From: Clostridia bacterium
GTDB taxonomy: Bacteria; Bacillota; Clostridia; Christensenellales; Aristaeellaceae
Length of the DNA: 25,461 nucleotides
NCBI GenBank assembly: GCA_016295665.1
Contig: JAEDKS010000013.1
Location: forward strand, 1-25,461
Reading direction: 5' to 3'
Below, piece by piece: positions 1 to 6,767 of this stretch. How positions within the stretch are numbered: position 1 is the first letter of the stretch; each line of letters opens with the position of its first letter. The translations under genes and the position numbers were made by a program. The notes under the pieces were generated by a model. It was not told the DNA's origin. It searched no databases and was given only the letters and a program-made list of their open reading frames with translations.

Positions 1-229
1 CCATGATCTCCTCATAGACCTTTTCCCGCCGGCTCTCGGACAGCTTCTTGGAGTCGTCCACCCAGGGAATCAGCCCCTCCGGGGGCATCACCACGCAGGC
101 GGTGACCACGTTGCCCACCAGCGGGCCGCGCCCGGCCTCGTCCATACCGGCGACCACGTACTGTCCCAGCCGGTAGCCCTCGTCAAACTCATTCAGCGCC
201 CGGACGTGCGCTTCCCGGTCAATCCGCAT
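1..229 (-). CDS. rnhB: Ribonuclease HII, N-terminal part (cut by window edge)
   Basis: RNase HII cleaves the RNA strand of RNA-DNA hybrids and removes misincorporated ribonucleotides in the cytoplasm. Only the first 76 residues lie in the window; the gene continues past base 1. The visible part has the family signature GMDEAGRGPL at residues 28-37, whose D30 and E31 are the first two metal-binding acidic residues, and the DSKKLS motif at 59-64. The start codon at 229 lies inside the end of rbgA: the two genes overlap by 11 bases on the same strand, so translation is probably coupled. The rbgA-rnhB order is common in Bacillota. The other catalytic aspartates fall outside the window and could not be checked. 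Confidence 0.95.
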   Translation of the reverse strand, partial: MRIDREAHVRALNEFDEGYRLGQYVVAGMDEAGRGPLVGNVVTACVVMPPEGLIPWVDDSKKLSESRREKVYEEIM

Positions 230-1124
230 GGTCTTCCGCCGCCTCCCGCTTCTCCGCGCCCGGCAGGGTCATCCGGGGCTGGGGCCGGCGCGGCAGCTCC
301 AGCGTGATGCGCCCGCACTTGCCGGCCCGGAACTCGTCCAGCACCACGGCGCAGCAGCGGTCGTAATCACACACACCGCCCCGCATCAGGAAGCCGCGCC
401 CCCGGCACACCGCCTCCAGCAGCGCCTCGCCCCGCAGGGACGTATCCTGCACCCGAAAGCGCTCCTGCACCAGCTCCGGCTTCACCGCCAGCAGATCCTG
501 CAGCAGGTGAATCGTCAGCATGGGCAGATCCACCACGTCGTCCTTCACCGTGCCGATATAGCACAGCCGCCGCGCCGCCACCTGATCATCCAGGCGGGGC
601 CAGAGCAGGCCGGGGGTATCCAGCAGCTCCAGGTAGGGAGTGATGCGCACCCACTGGTTGGCGCGGGTCACGCCGGGCCTGTCGCCGGTTTTGGCGATGG
701 CGCCGCCGTGGAGCCGGTTGGTGAAGGTGCTCTTGCCCACGTTGGGCACGCCCACCACCATGCAGCGCACCGTCTTGCGCATGCCCTTCTGCGCGGCCCG
801 CTCCACCATCTCCCGCGCCGCACGGTCGATGACCGCCAGCGCGTCCTTGGCCTTGCCACCCAGCGCGTTGTAGGGCGCCGCGTCAATGCCCTGCGCCCGG
901 AAGTGGTTCAGCCAGGCGCTTGTCGCCCCCTGATCCGCCAGGTCGGCCTTGTTGAGCAGCAGCACCCGCTTCTTGCCCGCGATCAGCCGATCCAGATCGG
1001 GATTCCGGCTGGAATGGGGCAGCCGCGCATCGCACAGCTCAATCACCACATCCACCCGGCCCAGCTGATCCGCCAGCAGCCGCTTCGCCTTCGCCATGTG
1101 TCCGGGATACCAGTTGATCTCCAT
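219..1124 (-). CDS. rbgA: Ribosome biogenesis GTPase RbgA/YlqF
   Basis: This 301-residue protein has the circularly permuted GTPase order typical of the YlqF/YawG family. The G4 motif NKAD (58-61) comes first, followed by G1 GVPNVGKS (125-132), G2 GVTR (151-154) and G3 DTPG (169-172). The N-terminus MEINWYPGHMAKA is characteristic of RbgA, which acts in late assembly of the 50S ribosomal subunit. I placed the start at 1124 because of this N-terminus. The frame stays open to 1325, but that extension is low-complexity, runs over the promoter and has no family features. About 80 residues after the G domain match the usual C-terminal domain. It overlaps rnhB by 11 bases and has its own putative promoter at 1163-1191. 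Confidence 0.95.
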   Translation of the reverse strand: MEINWYPGHMAKAKRLLADQLGRVDVVIELCDARLPHSSRNPDLDRLIAGKKRVLLLNKADLADQGATSAWLNHFRAQGIDAAPYNALGGKAKDALAVIDRAAREMVERAAQKGMRKTVRCMVVGVPNVGKSTFTNRLHGGAIAKTGDRPGVTRANQWVRITPYLELLDTPGLLWPRLDDQVAARRLCYIGTVKDDVVDLPMLTIHLLQDLLAVKPELVQERFRVQDTSLRGEALLEAVCRGRGFLMRGGVCDYDRCCAVVLDEFRAGKCGRITLELPRRPQPRMTLPGAEKREAAEDHAD

Positions 1125-1162
1125 ACCGCACCTGCCTGAATCACAGATTTTCACAACATATA

Positions 1163-1191
1163 GTAATACCATTTTTTCGGACAGAATGCAA
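1163..1191 (-). promoter_or_regulatory. Putative sigma-A promoter of rbgA-rnhB
   Basis: Read on the minus strand, a -35-like TTGCAT (1186-1191) and a -10-like TATTAC (1163-1168) are separated by 17 bases. The region is locally AT-rich and lies about 40 bases upstream of the rbgA start. The hexamers match consensus only in part, so this is a moderate call. Confidence 0.5.
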
Positions 1192-1229
1192 GCCTTCCAT
1201 GGAAGTTTGTTGTAAATTCTCATCAGAAC

Positions 1230-1273
1230 GGGGGCGGAGGGCCTTTGCCCGCCGGCACAGACCTCCCGCCCCC
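1230..1273 (-). terminator. GC-rich hairpin after the XRE regulator gene
   Basis: An 11-base arm (1230-1240) pairs with 1262-1273 with one bulged base, giving a very GC-rich stem 8 bases beyond the regulator stop codon. No T-run follows on the minus strand, so it is a non-canonical terminator or a 3'-end stabilising hairpin rather than a textbook intrinsic terminator. Confidence 0.45.
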
Positions 1274-1281
1274 GGAATGGA

Positions 1282-2013
1282 TCACAGGTATTTGCGCCGG
1301 ACGAGCCCATCCAGCACATCCTCATTCAGAAACGGCGCGACACTCCGCAGCCCGTCGAGCCCGTGCTCCCGCACATGCGACAGCACCACCCGTTCCAGGG
1401 CCTTGCTGCTCATCTCCTGGGCGTAGGGCTCCATCGCCGCCAGGCCGCCCGACGCGTAGGCGCGCTCACCAAGCGCGTCCACCACATCCCCGCTCACGAA
1501 GTACACAAGCTCTCCGAGCGGCTCACCCTGCGCCACCAGCTCCTCCGCCAGCGCATCCACATCCCTGCCGCCCATGAAGGGGGCATACCGCGTCAGGCCC
1601 TTCGTTCCATGGGTCGCCCGGTGCTTCCGGGCCAGCTCCGCCACCAGCTCCTCCGACAGGAAGGGCAGCAGGCTGTCCGGCACCACCGCCTCCGTCTCCG
1701 GTGCCGCGCTCTCCTCCGGCACGAGCGGCAGCGCGGCGGGCTGCGTTGGCGCGGCCCTCTCCTCCACGGGGGCCACCTCCGCCTCCGGCTGATCCGGCAC
1801 GGCCTCCGGCGAGCCCAGCAGCCAGTCGATAGTCACGCCGAACATCCGCGCCAGCTCCGGCAGCTTGGCGATGTCCGGCATGGCGTTGCCGCGCTCCCAG
1901 CTGCTCACCGCCTGAAAGCTGATGCCCAGCCGCTCTGCCAGCTCCGTCTGGGTCATGCCCCGGCTGCGCCGAAGCGCCGAGATCCGGTGACCTATTTTCT
2001 GCATATCGAACAT
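1282..2013 (-). CDS. XRE-family HTH regulator with repeated C-terminal region
   Basis: This 243-residue protein is probably a cytoplasmic DNA-binding regulator. Residues 7-67 form an XRE/Cro-type helix-turn-helix, with the recognition region GISFQAVSSWERG at 30-42 and the usual end DWLLG. Residues 68-112 are a Pro/Glu/Ala-rich linker. Residues 114-243 contain about five degenerate repeats of 25-28 residues around the pattern PF-x-x-(D/E)-x-(V/L)-(D/A)-x-L (for example near 117, 145, 172, 197 and 227). They probably form paired helices and may bind a ligand or partner. The start at 2013 has an AAAGGATGGG ribosome-binding site. The gene has its own promoter at 2174-2202 and is divergent from the arginine operon 420 bases away. 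Whether it controls that operon cannot be told from sequence; target and ligand are unknown. Confidence 0.85.
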   Translation of the reverse strand: MFDMQKIGHRISALRRSRGMTQTELAERLGISFQAVSSWERGNAMPDIAKLPELARMFGVTIDWLLGSPEAVPDQPEAEVAPVEERAAPTQPAALPLVPEESAAPETEAVVPDSLLPFLSEELVAELARKHRATHGTKGLTRYAPFMGGRDVDALAEELVAQGEPLGELVYFVSGDVVDALGERAYASGGLAAMEPYAQEMSSKALERVVLSHVREHGLDGLRSVAPFLNEDVLDGLVRRKYL

Positions 2014-2095
2014 GGTTTTCCCATCCTTTCTCCGCCGCGTGGTCTGCGGCGCTCGTCCACCATGCTACCCGCCACGGGGCCCGAAAGCAAGCAAG

Positions 2096-2130
2096 CAACC
2101 GTTGAACCGGCAGGATTCAAGCAGCGGTTG
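2096..2130 (-). repeat. Two-tier inverted repeat in the XRE gene leader
   Basis: CAACCG (2096-2101) pairs with CGGTTG (2125-2130). Inside it TTGAA (2102-2106) pairs with TTCAA (2116-2120), with a GCAG bulge. It lies between the promoter and the start codon of the regulator gene, so it could be an autoregulatory operator or a leader-RNA hairpin. No function is shown. The rest of the 420-base stretch 2014-2433 holds the two divergent promoters and another hairpin; I see no gene in it. Confidence 0.4.
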
Positions 2131-2173
2131 AGCCATCGCGGGACCCACCTTCGGCACCCACCCGTCCGCTTCG

Positions 2174-2202
2174 ATTGTAGCACAGCGCCCATCCGGTGTC
2201 AA
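2174..2202 (-). promoter_or_regulatory. Strong sigma-A promoter of the XRE regulator
   Basis: On the minus strand a perfect TTGACA (2197-2202) is followed after 17 bases by TACAAT (2174-2179). This predicts a transcript start near 2167 and a leader of roughly 150 bases before the start codon at 2013. Confidence 0.85.
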
Positions 2203-2319
2203 ACCGGGCGCGTGCCACAGAAGAATGAATGTTTTTCTGAATTTTTTCTGTTCTGCCTATGGACATTTCCCGGAAACAGGCGTATCATGGCGGACTGTAC
2301 GGCCACGGGCGGGGTTTCC

Positions 2320-2351
2320 CCGGCAGGAAAGGTTTTTCGGCTTTCTGCCGG
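2320..2351. repeat. Inverted repeat just upstream of the argC promoter
   Basis: CCGGCAG plus AAAG (2320-2331, one bulged G) pairs with CTTT plus CTGCCGG (2341-2351): 11 base pairs around a 9-base loop. It ends 7 bases before the argC -35 box. No T-run follows in either direction, so it is more likely an operator or an insulating hairpin than an intrinsic terminator. Confidence 0.4.
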
Positions 2352-2358
2352 CACCCCC

Positions 2359-2386
2359 TTGACAAACGCGCCCGCCCGTGTATAAT
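2359..2386 (+). promoter_or_regulatory. Consensus sigma-A promoter of the arg operon
   Basis: A perfect TTGACA (2359-2364) and a perfect TATAAT (2381-2386) are separated by 16 bases. Transcription should start near 2393, giving a leader of about 40 bases that is almost filled by the palindromes at 2391-2421. A promoter this strong is likely to be held in check by a repressor. Confidence 0.92.
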
Positions 2387-2390
2387 ATTC

Positions 2391-2421
2391 GCATATTTAT
2401 GCACTATTGTGCATAAGTGCA
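2391..2421. promoter_or_regulatory. ArgR-like operator (nested palindromes) at the arg transcription start
   Basis: A perfect 20-base palindrome, arms TTATGCAC and GTGCATAA around TATT, occupies 2397-2416. A second one, GCATA-TT-TATGC, lies at 2391-2402, and a weaker TGCA-TAAG-TGCA lies at 2410-2421. Their centres are about 10 bases apart, one helical turn. The size, the AT-rich centre, the TGCA-type arms and the position on the transcription start fit ARG boxes bound by the arginine repressor ArgR/AhrC. No argR gene is in the window, so the identity of the bound protein is inferred. The divergent XRE regulator is an alternative. Confidence 0.7.
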
Positions 2422-2433
2422 AGGAGGATCACC

Positions 2434-3384
2434 ATGGCAGCCAAGGTATTCATCGACGGCAAGGAGGGCACCACGGGCCTGCGCATCTTCGACCGGCTGA
2501 CGGGGCGGGCGGATGTGACGCTGCTGACGCTCCCGGAGGAAATGCGGAAGGATCCGGAGGCGAGACGCGCACGGCTGCATGAGGCCGACATCGCCATCCT
2601 GTGCCTGCCCGACGCGGCGAGCCGCGAGTCCGTGGCGCTGGCGGAGGGCAGCGATGTGCGCATTCTGGACACCTCCACGGCCCACCGGACGCTGGACGGC
2701 TGGAGCTACGGCTTCCCCGAGCTGTCCGCCGCGCACCGACGGGCGGTGACGGAGGGGGCCCGGGTCGCGGTGCCGGGCTGCCATGCCAGCGGCTTCATCG
2801 CGCTGGTCACACCGCTGGTGCAGGCGGGGCTTCTGCCGGAGGACGCGCAGCTGTCCTGCTTCTCGCTGACGGGCTACTCAGGCGGCGGACGGAAGATGAT
2901 CGCCCAGTACGAGGCCGCGTCACGCGACGCGGAGCTGGACAGCCCGCGTCAGTACGGCCTCACCCAGACCCACAAGCACCTGCCCGAGATGCGGAAGATT
3001 CCCGGCCTTGCCTACGAGCCGATCTTCGCGCCCATCGTCGGGGACTTCTACAGCGGCATGGAGGTGACGGTGCCCCTGTTCGCCGCTCAGCTGCGGGTGC
3101 GGGAGCATCCCGTGGAGGCGGTGCGCGCCTGTCTGAAGGCCCACTACGCTGGCAGCCCGGTGGTGCGGGTGCTGGACGATGGGGAGACCAGCGCCCTGGG
3201 CGGCTTCATCGGCGCGAACGCGCTGGCGGGGCTGGACAGCATGGAGCTGATGGTCATCGGCAACGACGAGCGCCTGGAGCTGGTCAGCCGCTTCGACAAC
3301 CTGGGCAAGGGCTCCTCGGGCGCCGCGCTGCAGTGCCTGAACCTGATGCTGGGGGCGGAGGAAACCACGGGGCTGGCCCTGTGA
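2434..3384 (+). CDS. argC: N-acetyl-gamma-glutamyl-phosphate reductase (short, type 2)
   Basis: ArgC reduces N-acetylglutamyl 5-phosphate to the semialdehyde with NADPH, the third step of arginine synthesis. The 316-residue product has an N-terminal nucleotide-binding loop GKEGTTGL (9-16) and the catalytic cysteine C116 in VPGCHASGF. Its length (about 310 rather than about 345 residues) and motifs such as STAHR and SGGGRKMI fit the short type-2 ArgC group rather than the longer Bacillus/E. coli type. The start at 2434 follows AAGGAGG with 6 bases between. The frame is open to 2407, but that start would lie in the operator and has no ribosome-binding site. It is the first gene of the operon; 74 bases separate it from argJ. 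Confidence 0.95.
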   Translation: MAAKVFIDGKEGTTGLRIFDRLTGRADVTLLTLPEEMRKDPEARRARLHEADIAILCLPDAASRESVALAEGSDVRILDTSTAHRTLDGWSYGFPELSAAHRRAVTEGARVAVPGCHASGFIALVTPLVQAGLLPEDAQLSCFSLTGYSGGGRKMIAQYEAASRDAELDSPRQYGLTQTHKHLPEMRKIPGLAYEPIFAPIVGDFYSGMEVTVPLFAAQLRVREHPVEAVRACLKAHYAGSPVVRVLDDGETSALGGFIGANALAGLDSMELMVIGNDERLELVSRFDNLGKGSSGAALQCLNLMLGAEETTGLAL

Positions 3385-3458
3385 GCGGAGCGGAGGTTCC
3401 GCCGCAGCCCGGAGGGCATCATCAACGAAGAAAGAAAAAGCATGGAGGATGAAGGAAT

Positions 3459-4673
3459 ATGGAGCATATCAACGGCGGCGTCTGTGCCGCGAAGGGCTTT
3501 GTGGCCGGCGGCGTACACTGCGGCGTGCGGAAGAACCGCACCAAGCGCGACCTGAGCATGATTCTCAGCGAGGTGCCCGCCGCCGCTGCTGCGGTCTATA
3601 CCTCGAATCTGGTGAAGGGCGCTCCCATCTTCGTGACCCAGCGGAACATCGAGGACGGCACCGCGCAGCTGGTTATCTGCAACAGCGGCAACGCCAACAC
3701 CTGCAACGCAGACGGCGAGGACATCGCCTGGCAGATGTGCGAGCTTGCCGGCAAGACCGCCGGCGTGAAGCCGGAGGACGTGATCGTGGCCTCCACCGGC
3801 GTCATCGGTCAGCCCCTACCCATCGCGCCCATCGCCGAAGGCATGGCGCCGCTCTATGCCTCCCTGTCCGACCACGGCAGCCCGGAGGCCGCCGAGGGCA
3901 TCATGACCACCGACACCCGGCTGAAGGAGGTGGCGGTGTCCTTCGTGGCGGGCGGTCAGGTCTGCAAGCTGGGCGGCATCGCCAAGGGCAGCGGCATGAT
4001 TCACCCCAACCTGGCGACCATGCTGGTTTTCCTGACCACGGACTGCGCCATCTCCCCTGCCCTGCTGCGGCAGGCCCTGCGGGAGAACGTGAAGGATACC
4101 TTCAATATGATGAGCGTGGACGGCGACACCTCCACCAACGACATGGTGTCCATCATGGCCAACGGCCTGGCGGGCAACCCCGTCATCACCGAGACCGGCG
4201 CCGACTATGACGCCTTCTGCGAGGCGCTGAACGAGGTGGCCTCCACCCTGTGCCGGATGATCGCCAAGGACGGCGAGGGCGCCACCCGGCTCATCACCTG
4301 CTGTGTGACCGGCGGCAAGACCGTGGCGGATGCCCGGATCGCCGCCAAGGCCGTGGTCTGCTCCTCGCTGCTGAAGGCCGCCATGTTCGGCGCGGATGCC
4401 AACTGGGGCCGCGTGCTGTGCGCCCTGGGCTACTCCGGCGCGGAGCTGGACGTGAAGCAGGTGGACGTGGCCTTCCGCTCCGCGAAGGGCACCGTTCAGG
4501 TGTGCGCCATGGGTGCCAGCATGGATTTCTCCGAGGAGAAGGCCAAGGAGATTCTGCTGGAGGACGAGGTGGACATCCTGATCACCCTGCGGGACGGCAC
4601 CGCCGCCGCCACCGCCTGGGGCTGCGACCTGACCTATGACTACGTGAAGATCAACGGTGACTACCGCACCTGA
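3459..4673 (+). CDS. argJ: Glutamate N-acetyltransferase ArgJ (ornithine acetyltransferase)
   Basis: ArgJ moves the acetyl group from N-acetylornithine to glutamate, recycling it in the cyclic arginine pathway; some members also use acetyl-CoA. The 404-residue length is typical. The protein is made as a precursor that cuts itself before a conserved threonine: here KGSGMIHPNLATML places the nucleophile at T187, so alpha (1-186) and beta (187-404) chains are predicted. CNSGNANTCN (74-83), in the alpha chain, is also typical. The start at 3459 is preceded by GGAGGAT with 8 bases between. With no argA or argE in the window, mono- versus bifunctional activity cannot be decided. Confidence 0.96.
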   Translation: MEHINGGVCAAKGFVAGGVHCGVRKNRTKRDLSMILSEVPAAAAAVYTSNLVKGAPIFVTQRNIEDGTAQLVICNSGNANTCNADGEDIAWQMCELAGKTAGVKPEDVIVASTGVIGQPLPIAPIAEGMAPLYASLSDHGSPEAAEGIMTTDTRLKEVAVSFVAGGQVCKLGGIAKGSGMIHPNLATMLVFLTTDCAISPALLRQALRENVKDTFNMMSVDGDTSTNDMVSIMANGLAGNPVITETGADYDAFCEALNEVASTLCRMIAKDGEGATRLITCCVTGGKTVADARIAAKAVVCSSLLKAAMFGADANWGRVLCALGYSGAELDVKQVDVAFRSAKGTVQVCAMGASMDFSEEKAKEILLEDEVDILITLRDGTAAATAWGCDLTYDYVKINGDYRT

Positions 4674-4692
4674 CCGGACGGAGGAGACAAGC

Positions 4693-5559
4693 ATGGACAT
4701 GAGCAACGCGCAGCGCGCCCAGGTTCTGGTGGAGGCGCTGCCCTACATTCAGAAGTACTACGGCAAGACCATCGTGGTCAAGTACGGCGGCAACGCCATG
4801 ATCAACGACGAGCTGAAGCACGACGTCATGCGGGACATGGTGCTGCTGAACCTGATCGGCGTGCGGGTGGTGCTGGTGCACGGCGGCGGCCCGGAGATCT
4901 CCGCCATGCTCAAGCGCGTGGGCAAGCAGTCCCAGTTTGTGGACGGCCTGCGCGTCACCGACGAGGAGACCAGCGAGATCGTCCAGATGGTGCTGGCGGG
5001 CAAGATCAACAAGAGCCTGGTCGCCAAGCTGGACAACCTGGGCGGCAGGGCCATGGGCATCTGCGGCATGGACGGCGGCCTGATCGAGGCCCGGCAGATC
5101 GACGAGCGGCTGGGCTATGTGGGCGAGATCGTCCGCGTGAACCCCACCCCCATCTCCGACCTGCTGGAGAAGGGCTACATCCCCGTGGTGTCCACCATCG
5201 GCTGCGACGCCTCCGGGCATGTGTACAACATCAACGCGGACACCGCCGCCGCATCCGTGGCCTCGGCGCTCCACGCGGAGTGCCTGATCTCCATGACCGA
5301 CACCCCCGGCCTGCTGCGGGACGCCAGCGATCCCTCCAGCCTGATCCGCCGCCTGAGCCTGCAGCAGATGGAGCGGCTCAAGGAGGACGGCATCATCTCC
5401 GGCGGCATGATTCCCAAGATCGACTGCTGCATCCGCGCCATCCGGGAGGGCGTGCGCAAGGTGTTCATCATCGACGGGCGCGTCCCCCACGCGCTGCTCA
5501 TCGAGCTGCTCACCGACGAAGGCGCCGGCACCCTGTTCAAGAAGGAGTTTACCAAATGA
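4693..5559 (+). CDS. argB: Acetylglutamate kinase, probably arginine-sensitive type
   Basis: ArgB phosphorylates N-acetylglutamate with ATP, the committed step of arginine synthesis. The 288-residue protein has the amino-acid-kinase motifs VVKYGGNAM (with K30), HGGGPEI (63-69) and VDGLRVTD, and GMIPKIDCC near the C-terminus. About 25 residues precede the first strand, including the helix-like AQVLVEALPYIQKYYG. Such an N-terminal helix is found in arginine-inhibited hexameric kinases and is absent from the arginine-insensitive E. coli enzyme, so feedback inhibition by arginine is predicted. The start at 4693 follows GGAGGAG with 6 bases between; a second in-frame ATG at 4699 is possible. The stop overlaps the argD start. 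Confidence 0.96.
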   Translation: MDMSNAQRAQVLVEALPYIQKYYGKTIVVKYGGNAMINDELKHDVMRDMVLLNLIGVRVVLVHGGGPEISAMLKRVGKQSQFVDGLRVTDEETSEIVQMVLAGKINKSLVAKLDNLGGRAMGICGMDGGLIEARQIDERLGYVGEIVRVNPTPISDLLEKGYIPVVSTIGCDASGHVYNINADTAAASVASALHAECLISMTDTPGLLRDASDPSSLIRRLSLQQMERLKEDGIISGGMIPKIDCCIRAIREGVRKVFIIDGRVPHALLIELLTDEGAGTLFKKEFTK

Positions 5560-6707
5560 TGGATACAAAGACGGCTGACAAGGCCTATATCGCCGGCACC
5601 TACGGGCGCTTCGACACCGCGCTGGAGAAGGGCGAGGGCGCCCGCTACACCGACGAGGCGGGCCGGACGCTCATCGACTTCGGCTCCGGCATCGGCGTGA
5701 CCTGCTTTGGCGCCTGTGACCCGTCGTGGGTCGCCGCCGTGGAGGCGCAGCTGCACCGCATGGCCCACGTGTCCAACCTGTACTACTCCGCGCCCCAGAC
5801 CGAGCTGGCGCGCATGCTGTGCGAGCGCACCGGCATGAAGAAGGTGTTCTTCGGCAACTCCGGCGCGGAGGCCAACGAGTGCGCGCTGAAGGTGGCGCGG
5901 AAGTACGGCGAGGCCACCGGGCGGGACGTGATCGTCACGCTACGCAACAGCTTCCATGGGCGCACCATCGCCACCCTTGCCGCCACGGGACAGGACAAGT
6001 TCCACGCGCACTTCGGCCCCTTCCCGGCGGGCTTCCGGTATGTGGAGGCCAACGACCCCGCCGCGCTGGATGAGGCCATGGCGGACGGACGCGTCTGCGG
6101 CGTGCTGATGGAGATGATTCAGGGCGAGGGCGGCGTGAACGTGCTGGACGGCGACTATGTGCGCTACGCGGCGCGGAAGTGCGCCGAGATGGACGCCCTG
6201 TTCATGGTGGACGAGGTGCAGACCGGCAACGGGCGCACCGGCAGGCTGTACGCCTACATGCACTTCGGCGTTCAGCCGGACGTATTCACCACCGCGAAGG
6301 GGCTGGCGGGCGGTCTGCCCATGGGCGCCTGCGTGCTGGGCGAAAAGGCGGAGAACGTGCTGGGGCGGGGCGATCACGGCTCCACCTTCGGCGGCAATCC
6401 CCTGTGCGCCGCCGGCGCGGTGAACGTGCTGTCGCGCATGACCGGGGAGCTGATGGCGCAGGTGACGGAGAAGGGCGAGTTCATCCGGCGGGAGCTGGCG
6501 GGAGTGAACGGCGTGAAGGGCATCACGGGCCTGGGGCTGATGCTGGGCATCGCCACGGAGAAGCCCGCCGCGCAGGTCGCCGCGGACTGCCTCCGGGACG
6601 GGCTCATGGTGCTGACCGCCCACGAAAAGGTGCGGCTCCTGCCGCCACTGACCATATCTTTTGACGAATTGAAGCAGGGATTGTCCATTCTGAAGCAGAA
6701 TCTATAA
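5556..6707 (+). CDS. argD: Acetylornithine aminotransferase
   Basis: ArgD is a PLP-dependent class-III aminotransferase that converts N-acetylglutamate semialdehyde plus glutamate to N-acetylornithine. Such enzymes often also act on N-succinyl-LL-DAP semialdehyde. The 383 residues show GNSGAEANECA (100-110) for phosphate binding, VDEVQTGNGRTG (218-229), and FTTAKGLAGG with the PLP lysine at K248. The start at 5556 overlaps the argB stop as ATGA, with AAGGAG 8 bases upstream, so translation is coupled. A second ATG follows directly. It is the last gene of the operon: a terminator-like hairpin begins 22 bases after its stop. argF, argG and argH are not in the window. Confidence 0.96.
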   Translation: MMDTKTADKAYIAGTYGRFDTALEKGEGARYTDEAGRTLIDFGSGIGVTCFGACDPSWVAAVEAQLHRMAHVSNLYYSAPQTELARMLCERTGMKKVFFGNSGAEANECALKVARKYGEATGRDVIVTLRNSFHGRTIATLAATGQDKFHAHFGPFPAGFRYVEANDPAALDEAMADGRVCGVLMEMIQGEGGVNVLDGDYVRYAARKCAEMDALFMVDEVQTGNGRTGRLYAYMHFGVQPDVFTTAKGLAGGLPMGACVLGEKAENVLGRGDHGSTFGGNPLCAAGAVNVLSRMTGELMAQVTEKGEFIRRELAGVNGVKGITGLGLMLGIATEKPAAQVAADCLRDGLMVLTAHEKVRLLPPLTISFDELKQGLSILKQNL

Positions 6708-6728
6708 CCGAAGATCATGAAAAAGCAT

Positions 6729-6759
6729 GCGCTGTCATCTTCCGTGACGGCGCCCTTTT
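6729..6759 (+). terminator. Intrinsic terminator of the arg operon
   Basis: GCGCTGTCA (6729-6737) pairs with TGACGGCGC (6745-6753) over 9 base pairs, one a G-U, around a 7-base loop. CCTTTT follows, and an A-run precedes the stem. It lies 22 bases after argD. The T-run is short, so some read-through into the next gene is possible. Confidence 0.7.
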
Positions 6760-6767
6760 GGAGGGCT

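Noticed and set aside
1125..1325. N-terminal extension of rbgA upstream of 1124
   Set aside because: It has no family similarity, contains the putative promoter and the hairpin after the XRE gene, and the RbgA N-terminal motif begins exactly at 1124.
2137..2149. T-box-like sequence on the minus strand in the XRE gene leader
   Set aside because: The GGTGGGTCCCGCG stretch resembles the T-box antiterminator motif, but it lies only about 25-30 bases after the -10 box, leaving no room for the specifier stem, it does not match exactly, and no amino-acid gene follows.
3385..3458. GC hairpin between argC and argJ as an internal terminator
   Set aside because: The stem around GCGGAGCGGA is short with a bulge and lacks a T-run; the operon clearly continues into argJ.
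5280..5555. N-terminal extension of argD across argB
   Set aside because: It is an Arg/His/Pro-rich shadow of argB in another frame; the ATGA overlap with AAGGAG gives a proper start at 5556.
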